Below, in pieces: positions 49,927 through 56,163 of a DNA stretch of 56,163 nt. The translations under genes and the position numbers were made by a program. This stretch comes from Planctomycetota bacterium (GTDB lineage Bacteria > Planctomycetota > UBA1135 > GCA-002686595): NCBI GenBank assembly GCA_016795205.1, contig JAEUHZ010000058.1, positions 1 through 56,163 on the forward strand. The letters run 5' to 3'. The notes under the pieces were generated by a model. That model saw nothing but the letters and a program-made list of their open reading frames with translations, did no database searches and had not been told where the DNA came from. Position 1 is the first letter of the stretch. The number at the start of each line of letters is the position of its first letter.

Positions 49927-50822
49927 CGCCCGATCCCGCGCGACCAGCGCGCGCAGAAACCCGCTGGCAGCCGCCGTCCGCCCGGGCCCTGCTCGGGGAG
50001 CGCGAGCTCGCCGGCCTCGACCGCCCCCGGGCCGAGCGACGCGACCAGATTCTCCAAGGCCAGCGGCGACGTCCCGATCGCGTAGGTCGAGAGGACCACC
50101 AGCGCGCGCTCCGCGACGAGCTGGCGCGCGGCGTCGACGAGCGGCGCGATGCCCTGCTCGAAGCGCCAAGTCTCCCCCTGCGGACCGCGGCCGAAGTGCG
50201 GCGGGTCGAGCAGCAGCACGTGGTAGGGACGACCGCGCCGCACCTCGCGGCGCGCGTAGGCCAGCGCGTCGTCGAGCACCCAACGCACGGCGTCGGCGGC
50301 GAGCCCGGAGGCCGCCGCGTTCTCGCGCGCCCAGGCGAGCGACGTCTTCGAGGCGTCGACGTGCGTCACCTCGTAGCCGGCCTTGGCCGCCACGACGCTG
50401 GCCGCGCCGGTGTAACCGAAGAGATCGAGCATCCGCGGCCGCTCGGTTGCGAAGCTCGTGCGGACCTCGACGAGCAGCCGCCAGTTCGCGGCTTGCTCCG
50501 GGAAGAGCCCGACGTGCTTGAACGGCGTCGGCCGGACGACGAAGCGGCACGCGTCGAACGCGAGCTCCCACGCGGGCTGGGCGCCGCGCGCGCGCGGATC
50601 CGCGTCGCGCCGTGCCTCCCAGCGCCCGCCGCGGTCACTCTCGCGCACGAACGACAGGTCGGCACGCGCCCACTCCGCGGGCGCGAGCCGGGGCGTCCAC
50701 AGCGCCTGCGGATCCGGGCGCCGCAGCACGACGCCGCCGAAGTCCTCGAGCTTCTCCGCGTTCCCGCTGTCGAGCAGCGCGTAGGCGGGGAACGGGACGT
50801 GCTCGAGGACGGCGGAGCGCAC
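49923..50822 (-). CDS. Class I SAM-dependent methyltransferase (RlmI/RlmK-like)
   Basis: The 299-residue protein has the SAM motif LDLFGYTGAASVVAAKAG, the acidic ribose-binding strand VTHVDASKTSLAWARENA and the family motif LLDPPHFGRGPQGE. These match the RlmI/RlmK group of 23S rRNA cytosine/guanine methyltransferases, although the N-terminal PUA domain of RlmI is not recognisable. rRNA modification is plausible given its operon partner, a pseudouridine synthase. The GTG at 50822 is preceded by TATCCT eight bases upstream and no ribosome site, suggesting a leaderless mRNA. Confidence 0.85.
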   Translation of the reverse strand: MRSAVLEHVPFPAYALLDSGNAEKLEDFGGVVLRRPDPQALWTPRLAPAEWARADLSFVRESDRGGRWEARRDADPRARGAQPAWELAFDACRFVVRPTPFKHVGLFPEQAANWRLLVEVRTSFATERPRMLDLFGYTGAASVVAAKAGYEVTHVDASKTSLAWARENAAASGLAADAVRWVLDDALAYARREVRRGRPYHVLLLDPPHFGRGPQGETWRFEQGIAPLVDAARQLVAERALVVLSTYAIGTSPLALENLVASLGPGAVEAGELALPEQGPGGRRLPAGFCARWSRGIGR

Positions 50823-50830
50823 GGCGCGGC

Positions 50831-50836
50831 AGGATA
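50831..50836 (-). promoter_or_regulatory. Candidate -10 (TATCCT) eight bases before the methyltransferase start
   Basis: TATCCT on the minus strand, GCCGCGCC, then GTG. There is no Shine-Dalgarno sequence. The spacing fits transcription from the start codon itself. Confidence 0.4.
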
Positions 50837-50878
50837 GCGGCGCCCGCGCGCCGCGCCGCGGGTCCTCTTCGCCGCCGG

Positions 50879-51325
50879 TCACTCGCGGCCGTCGAGCAGT
50901 TTCCCGAGGCCGCCGAGGAGCGAGCCCTCCTCCTTGCGTCTCCCGGTCTGCGGCGCGGCGGTGGAGATGCGGTCGGCGAGGCGCGAGAGCGGCAGCGACT
51001 GCAGCCAGGCCCGCCCCGGTGCCTTCAGCACGGCGCAGAAGCGGCCCTCGCCGCCGAACAGGGCCGTCTTGATGCCGCCCACGAAATGGATGTCGAAGTC
51101 GACGGTCGGCGGGTCGGCGACGAGGCAGCCCGTGTCGATGCGCAGCCTCTCGCCCGGCTGGAGGTCGAGCGCGTGGACGTGCCCGCCGGCGTGCACGAAC
51201 GCGAGCCCGTCGCCCTGCAGCCGCTGCCTGATGAAGCCCTGGCCGCCGAAGAGCCCGCTGCCGATGCGCCTCTGGAACGCGATGCCGATCTGCACGCCGT
51301 TCGTGGCGCACAGGATCGAGTCCTT
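50879..51325 (-). pseudogene. Truncated tandem copy of the AIM24-family gene
   Basis: This 447-bp block encodes about 149 residues closely matching the C-terminal half of the intact AIM24 gene next to it, with the same length and same stop position and no frameshift. For example, GVQIGIAFQRRIGSGLFGGQGF here matches GVQIGIAFQKRIGVGLFGGEGF there, and the shared last residues GRRKEEGSLLGGLGKLLDGRE differ by one amino acid. The copies are offset by 549 bp. The N-terminal GYF and half of the AIM24 domain are missing. An in-frame GTG at 51397 would add 24 unrelated residues, so a short product could be made. A remnant is more likely. The open frame suggests a recent or selected duplication. Confidence 0.7.
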
Positions 51326-51427
51326 CCGGCCCCACGCGGCGCGCGCGTGCTCTCGGCGCACCTGTCGCTGCGCGCGGCGCAGGAGCAGGACCTGCACCGC
51401 CCGATGCTCTCCCGCGTCGCGCGCGGA

Positions 51428-52444
51428 TCATTCGCGTCCGTCGAGGAGGTTCCCGAGACCGCCGAGCAGCGAGCCCTCCTCCTTGCGTCTCCCGGTCTGC
51501 GGCGCCGCGGTGTAGATGCGGTCGGCGAGGCGCGAGAGCGGCAGCGACTGCAGCCAGATGCGGCCCGGCCCCTTCAGCACCGCGAAGAAGATCCCCTCAC
51601 CGCCGAACAGCGCCGTCTTGATGCCGCCCACGAACTGGATGTCGAAGTCGACCGAGGGCTGGTAGGCGACGACGCAGCCGGTGTCGACGCGCAGCGTCTC
51701 GCCGGCCTCGAGGTCGAGCGCGTGGACGTGCCCGCCGGCGTGCACGAACGCCAGGCCGTCGCCCTGGAGCCGCTGCATGATGAAGCCCTCGCCGCCGAAC
51801 AGCCCGACGCCGATGCGCTTCTGGAAGGCGATCCCGATCTGCACGCCGTGCGCGGCGCACAGGAACGAGTCCTTCTGGCAGATCAGCTCGCCGCCCAGCG
51901 CCGCCAGATCCATCGGCAAGATCTTGCCCGGGTAGGGCGCCCCGAACGCGACGCGGTGCTTGCCTGGGGCGCGGTTCTCGTAGACGGTCATGAACAGGCT
52001 CTCGCCGGTCAGGAGTCGCTTGCCTGCTCCCATGAGCTTGCCCATGAAGCCCTGCGTCGGCCCGCCCGGGGCGCCGAACACGGTCTCCATGCCGATGCCG
52101 CTCGTCATGTACATCATCGTGCCGGCCTCGGCGACGGCGCACTCGCCGGGGTCGAGCTCGACCTCGACGAACTGCATCTCGCTGCCGTGGATCACGAAGT
52201 CGATGTCGTGCGCGCGGCGCCCCGGCGTGTGAGGCGGGGGCGGCGGAGCCGCTGCGCCCAGGCCGAGGTGGGCCGCGAAGCGCGGGACGGACGCGAGCGG
52301 CGCCCACTGCGGCATGCCCGGCCCCCAGCACAGGGTCGCGCCGTCGACCGTCTTGGTCTCGATCCGCGCGCGGATCTCGGCCTCCGTGAGCGGGCCGACC
52401 TGGTGGCCGCCGATCGCCAAGTACCACTGCGCCGCGTCGATCAT
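51428..52444 (-). CDS. GYF_2 and AIM24 domain protein (TIGR00266 type)
   Basis: The 338-residue protein starts with a GYF_2 domain (about 7-52, WYLAIGGHQVGPLTEAEI and PQWAPL). After a short Pro-rich linker, an AIM24 domain (about 80-310) follows with MQFVEVELDPGECAVAEAGTMMYM, KRLLTGESLFMTVYEN and GDGLAFVHAGGHVHALDL. AIM24-type proteins are widespread in bacteria, but their molecular function is unclear; the GYF_2 domain suggests a membrane or protein-interaction role. The ATG is preceded by GAGGAG seven bases upstream. The gene follows the DUF533-like gene by 22 bp, likely in one operon, and precedes its own truncated copy. Confidence 0.82.
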   Translation of the reverse strand: MIDAAQWYLAIGGHQVGPLTEAEIRARIETKTVDGATLCWGPGMPQWAPLASVPRFAAHLGLGAAAPPPPPHTPGRRAHDIDFVIHGSEMQFVEVELDPGECAVAEAGTMMYMTSGIGMETVFGAPGGPTQGFMGKLMGAGKRLLTGESLFMTVYENRAPGKHRVAFGAPYPGKILPMDLAALGGELICQKDSFLCAAHGVQIGIAFQKRIGVGLFGGEGFIMQRLQGDGLAFVHAGGHVHALDLEAGETLRVDTGCVVAYQPSVDFDIQFVGGIKTALFGGEGIFFAVLKGPGRIWLQSLPLSRLADRIYTAAPQTGRRKEEGSLLGGLGNLLDGRE

Positions 52445-52466
52445 CGTGCTCTCCTCGTGTGCCGGT

Positions 52467-53147
52467 TCAGGCGCGCGCGATGCCCGCGGCGACCTCGTGC
52501 TCGAGCCTCGCCGCGGCTTGCGCGTCGAGGCCCAGGGCGGATGCCAGGCGGCCGAGCCAGGCGCGCTCGGGCGCGCTCACGCCCTCGTCGCAGCGCACGA
52601 TCCCGTACGCCAGGCGGTACAGGTCCTCGCGCGCCCGGGGCTCGGGGATGCCGCCCGCGAGCGTCGCGAGCGGCGTCGGCGCGCGCAGCTCCTCCCCGAC
52701 CAGGGACTCCCCGCCGGCGTCGCGCGCGGCCGACAGCAGGCGGCCGTACTCGGCCTCGCCGAGCTCGCCGTCCGCCCGGGCCGCGGCGAGCAGCACCCCG
52801 ACCAGCCTGCGCACCGGCTCGATCGCCGGGCCGGAGCCGCGGTGATCAGGGGGCAGGGGCGGCGGCGTGACAGCTGCCGCGTGCGCGGGCGGCGAGGACG
52901 GGATGACCACCGTGCCGGGCACGACGGTCGCGCCCGAGGATCCGATCGTGGCCCCGCCCGGGCCGCCGCCCCGGGTGCGGAAGACCTCGTACGCCGCCCA
53001 GCCCAGCGCTCCAGCCGCGAGCAGCGTGCGCGCGTTCCAGAGCGAGCCCGAGGATCCCGACAGGAAACGGGAGAGTCGGTCGTGCTTCTTGGGGCGGGTG
53101 TCGAGCACCCCTCCCAGGAGCGAGCTCAGCAGTCGGGTCGGATCCAT
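52467..53147 (-). CDS. DUF533-like protein with TerB-type helical domain
   Basis: The 226-residue protein opens with MDPTRLLSSLLGGVL and has a short hydrophobic segment near 40-55 (TLLAAGALGWAAYEVF). A Pro/Ala/Val-rich linker follows, then a C-terminal helical domain (about 112-225) with VGVLLAAARADGELGEAEYGRLL, which resembles DUF533/TerB folds. The function is unknown. It heads a likely two-gene operon with the AIM24 protein and diverges from mqnA. A TACAAT lies 30 bp upstream (53178-53183), but no clear -35 is seen. Confidence 0.68.
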   Translation of the reverse strand: MDPTRLLSSLLGGVLDTRPKKHDRLSRFLSGSSGSLWNARTLLAAGALGWAAYEVFRTRGGGPGGATIGSSGATVVPGTVVIPSSPPAHAAAVTPPPLPPDHRGSGPAIEPVRRLVGVLLAAARADGELGEAEYGRLLSAARDAGGESLVGEELRAPTPLATLAGGIPEPRAREDLYRLAYGIVRCDEGVSAPERAWLGRLASALGLDAQAAARLEHEVAAGIARA

Positions 53148-53223
53148 GGCGGCGCGCTACGCGCGAAGCGGGCCGGGATTGTAGGGTTCCTGCGCGCGGT
53201 GCGGCGACCGGACGCCGAGCGCG

Positions 53224-53229
53224 TACACT
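53224..53229 (+). promoter_or_regulatory. Candidate -10 (TACACT) seven bases before mqnA
   Basis: TACACT, CATCGGG, then ATG. The spacing places a transcript start exactly at the A of the start codon. There is no Shine-Dalgarno sequence and no convincing -35. Confidence 0.45.
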
Positions 53230-53236
53230 CATCGGG

Positions 53237-54061
53237 ATGCTGCGCGTCGGGAGCGTTCCCTACCTCGTCGGCCGACCGCTCGACGAGGGCCTCGGCGCGG
53301 AGCCCGGGATCCGGCTCGAGCGGCGGGTGCCGGCCGAGCTCGTGGCGGGGCTGCGCGCCGGCGAGCTCGACGTGGCGCTGGTCAGCGCGATCGAGCTGTT
53401 CCGCGCGCCAGGCTACCGCTGGATCGACGGCCTGGCGGTCGCGGGCGAGGGCCACGTCGGCAGCGTGCAGGTCTTCCTGCGCCGCCCGGTCGCGGAGCTC
53501 GGCTCCGTGGCCCTGGATCCCGCGAGCCGCGCGGCGGCCACGCTGGTGCGCGTGCTCTTCGAGCGCCGGATCGGCGGCGATCGCGGGCTGCCACGGGCCG
53601 CCGTGCGCTGGGTCGAGGTCGCTCCCGGCGCCGATCCGCGCGAGGCGGGCACGGACGCGTGGCTCAGGATCGGCGATCCCGCGCTGCGCGAGCACCTCGC
53701 CCCCGGCTCCCCGCCGGCCTTCAACCCGTGCGCGGAATGGTCCGCGCGCACGGGGCTGCCCTTCGTGTTCGCGGTCTGGATCGTGGCGCCGGGCGTCGAG
53801 CTCGGGCCGGAGCACCTGGCGGCGTTCGCGCGCGCGCGGCGCCGCGGGCGGGAGTGCCTCGACAGCCTGGCGCGTGAGGCGGCCGCCGCGTGGTCGCTGC
53901 CCGCGGCCGCCTGCGGCCGCTACCTGCGCGAGGAGTGCCTGTACGAACCTGGCCCGCGGATGGGCGCGAGCCTGCGACGCCTGCGCGACGAGGCCGCCGC
54001 GCTCGGGCTGGCGCGGGCCGAGCTGGATCCCGCGCCGCTGGAGCTCGCGCATGTCGCCTAG
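53237..54061 (+). CDS. mqnA: Chorismate dehydratase (MqnA)
   Basis: The 274-residue enzyme removes water from chorismate to give 3-enolpyruvylbenzoate, the first step of the futalosine menaquinone pathway. It has the periplasmic-binding-protein-like fold of the family: LRVGSVPYLVGRPL at the start, ELVAGLRAGELDVALVSAIE and GHVGSVQVFLRRP. DPASRAAATLVRVL and LPFVFAVWIV are further conserved blocks. It complements mqnC and mqnE, encoded 9.4 kb away; mqnB and mqnD are not in the window. The ATG overlaps nothing upstream. Its 3' end overlaps a small zinc-ribbon gene by 11 bp. Confidence 0.9.
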   Translation: MLRVGSVPYLVGRPLDEGLGAEPGIRLERRVPAELVAGLRAGELDVALVSAIELFRAPGYRWIDGLAVAGEGHVGSVQVFLRRPVAELGSVALDPASRAAATLVRVLFERRIGGDRGLPRAAVRWVEVAPGADPREAGTDAWLRIGDPALREHLAPGSPPAFNPCAEWSARTGLPFVFAVWIVAPGVELGPEHLAAFARARRRGRECLDSLAREAAAAWSLPAAACGRYLREECLYEPGPRMGASLRRLRDEAAALGLARAELDPAPLELAHVA

Positions 54062-54251
54062 GATCCTCGACGTCGACCGCTGCCCGCACTGCGGCGCACA
54101 GCTCGCGCAGCCCGCGCCGCGCGTCTGCCCGGCGTGCGCCGGCTCGATCCAGGCGCGTTACCAGGCCGCGGGCTGCCTGACGTCGGCCCCCAAGCTGTTC
54201 CTCTCTGGCGCGGCCGTGTGGAGTGCGCTGGAGATCCTCGTCCGGCGCTGA
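54051..54251 (+). CDS. Small zinc-ribbon protein (66 aa)
   Basis: A short frame overlapping the end of mqnA encodes a protein with two CxxC knuckles (C11, C14 and C26, C29) that should bind zinc, followed by a hydrophobic helix near residues 48-62 (KLFLSGAAVWSALEILV). I do not recognise a specific family. The close overlap with mqnA suggests translational coupling. No clear ribosome site can be judged inside mqnA. The Cys spacing and codon use support a real gene, but small size limits certainty. Confidence 0.6.
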   Translation: MSPRILDVDRCPHCGAQLAQPAPRVCPACAGSIQARYQAAGCLTSAPKLFLSGAAVWSALEILVRR

Positions 54252-54271
54252 TCCGGCGGCGCGCGAGCGCG

Positions 54272-54300
54272 TTGCAATCGCGCGCCCCAAGCTCTAGACC
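54272..54300 (+). promoter_or_regulatory. Promoter of the topoisomerase VI B gene
   Basis: TTGCAA (54272-54277), a 17-bp spacer and TAGACC (54295-54300). The predicted start is near 54307, about 12 nt before the GTG. Confidence 0.5.
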
Positions 54301-54318
54301 TCGCGACTCGACGGGGGC

Positions 54319-56145
54319 GTGGGGGACCAAGACGTGACACCGAGCGACGGCAGCGGAAGGCAGGCGACCTTGTTCGACGAGGCCAGGGAGGCGGCCGGAG
54401 GCGGCCGGAAGCAGTCCGCGCGCCGGCCGGCTGACGCGGGCGCCGCAACGGGCCACGACGAGCGCCAGGCCAAGCCCGACGGCGCGGCCGAGGAGCGCGA
54501 CGGCGGCCGGCGCAAGACCGCGGCCGAGATGGCCACGCGCCAGCGTGAGATCTCGGTGGCCGAGTTCTTCACGAAGAACCGCCACCTGTTGGGCTTCGAC
54601 TCGCCGCTCAAGGCGCTCCTGACCGCAGTCAAGGAGGCGGTCGACAACTCGCTCGACGCCTGCGAGGAGGCCGGGATCCTGCCCGAGATCACGGTCGAGC
54701 TGACGCCGACCGGCGAGGACCGCTTCCGCATGGCGGTCGAGGACAACGGGCCGGGCATCGTCGCCGAGCAGGTCGGCAAGGTCTTCGGCAAGCTGCTTTA
54801 CGGCTCGAAGTTCCACAAGCTCTCGCAATCGCGCGGCCAGCAGGGCATCGGGATCTCGGCCGCGGTCATGTACGGCCAGCTCACGACCGGCAAGCCCGCC
54901 CGCATCCTGTCGCGCACGGGCAAGCGCGCCGAGGCGCACGAGTTCCTGCTGGCCGTCGACACGGTCCAGAACAAGCCCGACATCCACGACAAGAAGGTCA
55001 CGGAGTGGGACAAGGACCACGGCACGCGCGTCGAGATCGAGATGGAGGCCCGCTACCAGAAGGGCCTGCGCTCGGTCGACATGTACCTGAAGCAGACGGC
55101 GATCGCGAACCCGCACCTGACGCTGCACTACGTCGATCCGGGCCAGGAACGCGTGACCTACGAGCGCAGCACGAAGGTGTTGCCGCCCGCGGTCGAGGAG
55201 ATCAAGCCGCACCCGCACGGCGTCGAGCTCGGACGCCTGATCCAGATGCTGAACCTGACGGCGTCGCGCACGCTGACGGGTTTCCTGCAAGAGGACTTCT
55301 CGCGCGTCGGCCCCAAGGTCGCGCTCGACATCTGCAAGGCCGCCAAGGTCTCGGAGAAGGCCCACCCGGGACGCATCGCGCGCGAGGAGGCCGCCGCGCT
55401 GCACGCCGCGATCCAGAAGGCCAAGATCATGGCGCCCAGCACGGCTTGCATCGCGCCGATCGGCGAGGAGCTCGTGCTGCTCGGCCTGCGGAAGGAGATC
55501 GAGGCCGACTTCTACTACGCGAACTCGCGCACGCCGGCCGTCTACCGCGGCAACCCGTTCGTGATCGAGGTCGGCATCGCCTACGGCAAGCCGGGGGGCG
55601 TCGGCCTGGACGTGACCGACGAGGGCCGCATCGTGAAGCGCGAGAAGGACAAGTCGGCCGCGGCTGTCGAGGACCTCGTCGGCGCCGCCGACGAGCCCAT
55701 CCGCGTGCTGCGCTTCGCGAACCGCGTGCCGCTGCTCCACCAGCAGGCGGCCTGCGCGATCACGAAATGCGTGATCCAGACCGAGTGGCGGCGTTACGGG
55801 CTGCAACAGCCCAAGGGCGCGCTGCCGATCGGGCCGATGGCGCTCTTCGTGCACATCGCCAGCGTCTGGGTGCCGTTCACGAGCGAGAGCAAGGAGGCGA
55901 TCGCCGGCTATCCCGAGATCCAGCGCGAGATCAAGCTCGGCCTCCAGGAGTGCGGCCGGCGGTTGGGCACCTACATCCGCAAGGGCAAGCGCTTGAAGGC
56001 CGAGTACGAGAAGCGCGGGTACATCGAGAAGTACATTCCACACATCGGGATCGCGCTCCAGGAGATCCTCGACCTCTCGAACGACGAGCGCGACGCGACG
56101 GTGCATACGCTCGACGACGTGCTGCAGAAGAGTCGGAAGTTCTAG
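54319..56145 (+). CDS. top6B: DNA topoisomerase VI subunit B
   Basis: The 608-residue protein is the ATPase subunit of a type IIB topoisomerase, an enzyme best known from archaea and plants. The GHKL fold (about 75-300) has the N box KEAVDNSLDAC (N110), G1 VEDNGPGI (140-147) and G2 SRGQQGIGIS (171-180). An H2TH-like helical part (about 300-375) and the transducer domain follow, with RTPAVYRGNPF, RFANRVPLL and SVWVPFTSESKEAIA, which carries the switch Lys. The first 70 residues are a hydrophilic Glu/Lys/Gly-rich extension not needed by the family; MATRQREISVAEFF at 54529 is an alternative start. The DNA-cleaving partner Top6A is not visible; only 18 bases follow the stop, so it may lie just outside. 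Confidence 0.92.
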   Translation: MGDQDVTPSDGSGRQATLFDEAREAAGGGRKQSARRPADAGAATGHDERQAKPDGAAEERDGGRRKTAAEMATRQREISVAEFFTKNRHLLGFDSPLKALLTAVKEAVDNSLDACEEAGILPEITVELTPTGEDRFRMAVEDNGPGIVAEQVGKVFGKLLYGSKFHKLSQSRGQQGIGISAAVMYGQLTTGKPARILSRTGKRAEAHEFLLAVDTVQNKPDIHDKKVTEWDKDHGTRVEIEMEARYQKGLRSVDMYLKQTAIANPHLTLHYVDPGQERVTYERSTKVLPPAVEEIKPHPHGVELGRLIQMLNLTASRTLTGFLQEDFSRVGPKVALDICKAAKVSEKAHPGRIAREEAAALHAAIQKAKIMAPSTACIAPIGEELVLLGLRKEIEADFYYANSRTPAVYRGNPFVIEVGIAYGKPGGVGLDVTDEGRIVKREKDKSAAAVEDLVGAADEPIRVLRFANRVPLLHQQAACAITKCVIQTEWRRYGLQQPKGALPIGPMALFVHIASVWVPFTSESKEAIAGYPEIQREIKLGLQECGRRLGTYIRKGKRLKAEYEKRGYIEKYIPHIGIALQEILDLSNDERDATVHTLDDVLQKSRKF

Positions 56146-56163
56146 CGCGTCTCCGCCGCTGCT

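Noticed and set aside
54252..54318. A second gene between the zinc-ribbon gene and top6B
   Set aside because: Too short; contains only the top6B promoter.

Overview
The window is very GC-rich bacterial DNA, densely packed with genes. There is no rRNA, CRISPR array or insertion sequence. It most likely comes from the phylum Planctomycetota. The clues are a secreted sugar dehydrogenase ending in the Cys/Gly-rich module I associate with these genomes, a GldA/GldF/GldG-like ABC operon with a DUF4340 protein, several large secreted proteins of unknown family, and a futalosine-type menaquinone pathway. Starts are often GTG or TTG, and neighbouring genes often overlap by 4 bp.

Layout. 1-4.5 kb: the 5' end of a gene running off the left edge, a secreted PQQ-type sugar dehydrogenase, and a fused acyltransferase/acyl-ACP synthetase. 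4.6-10 kb: a four-gene minus-strand operon (ATPase, permease, GldG-like protein, DUF4340 protein). 10-10.45 kb: the only long gene-free stretch. It holds a tRNA with a selenocysteine-tRNA body but a Cys (GCA) anticodon and U73, plus a strong inverted repeat and the dnaK terminator. 10.45-14.7 kb: dnaK behind a possible sigma-54 promoter, next to an NtrC-type regulator and its soluble histidine kinase. 14.8-23 kb: a fused Sua5-like/arginine-phosphatase protein, a secreted unknown, a radical SAM/SPASM protein, an epimerase-like protein, a membrane spermidine-synthase-like protein and a PTS EIIA protein. 23.3-31.4 kb: type II secretion genes gspD-E-F-G-H-I-J. 31.5-41.2 kb, minus strand: serS, a secreted unknown, a TMTC-like TPR membrane protein, glyQS and two tandem thioredoxin-fold paralogues. 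41.4-43.9 kb: mqnC-mqnE. 44-53 kb: phosphoesterase, Spy-like protein, LamG/sugar dehydrogenase/PKD protein, pseudouridine synthase, rRNA-type methyltransferase, an AIM24 protein with a truncated tandem copy, and a DUF533-like protein. 53.2-56.1 kb: mqnA, a small zinc-ribbon protein and topoisomerase VI subunit B.

How the parts relate. mqnC, mqnE and mqnA supply three steps of menaquinone synthesis from chorismate. gspD-J provide the outer-membrane channel, ATPase, platform and pseudopilins of a secretion machine that could export some of the many signal-peptide proteins here. The NtrC-type regulator carries the sigma-54 contact motif and lies directly upstream of dnaK, whose leader has a near-consensus -24/-12 element. 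Most recognisable promoters share a -10 of the form TANNCT. At several genes such a hexamer lies only 6-10 nt before the start codon without a usable Shine-Dalgarno site, which suggests leaderless mRNAs. The most unusual items are the Sec-bodied Cys tRNA, the bacterial topoisomerase VI subunit, and the Sua5/arginine-phosphatase fusion whose first half has lost expected active-site residues.
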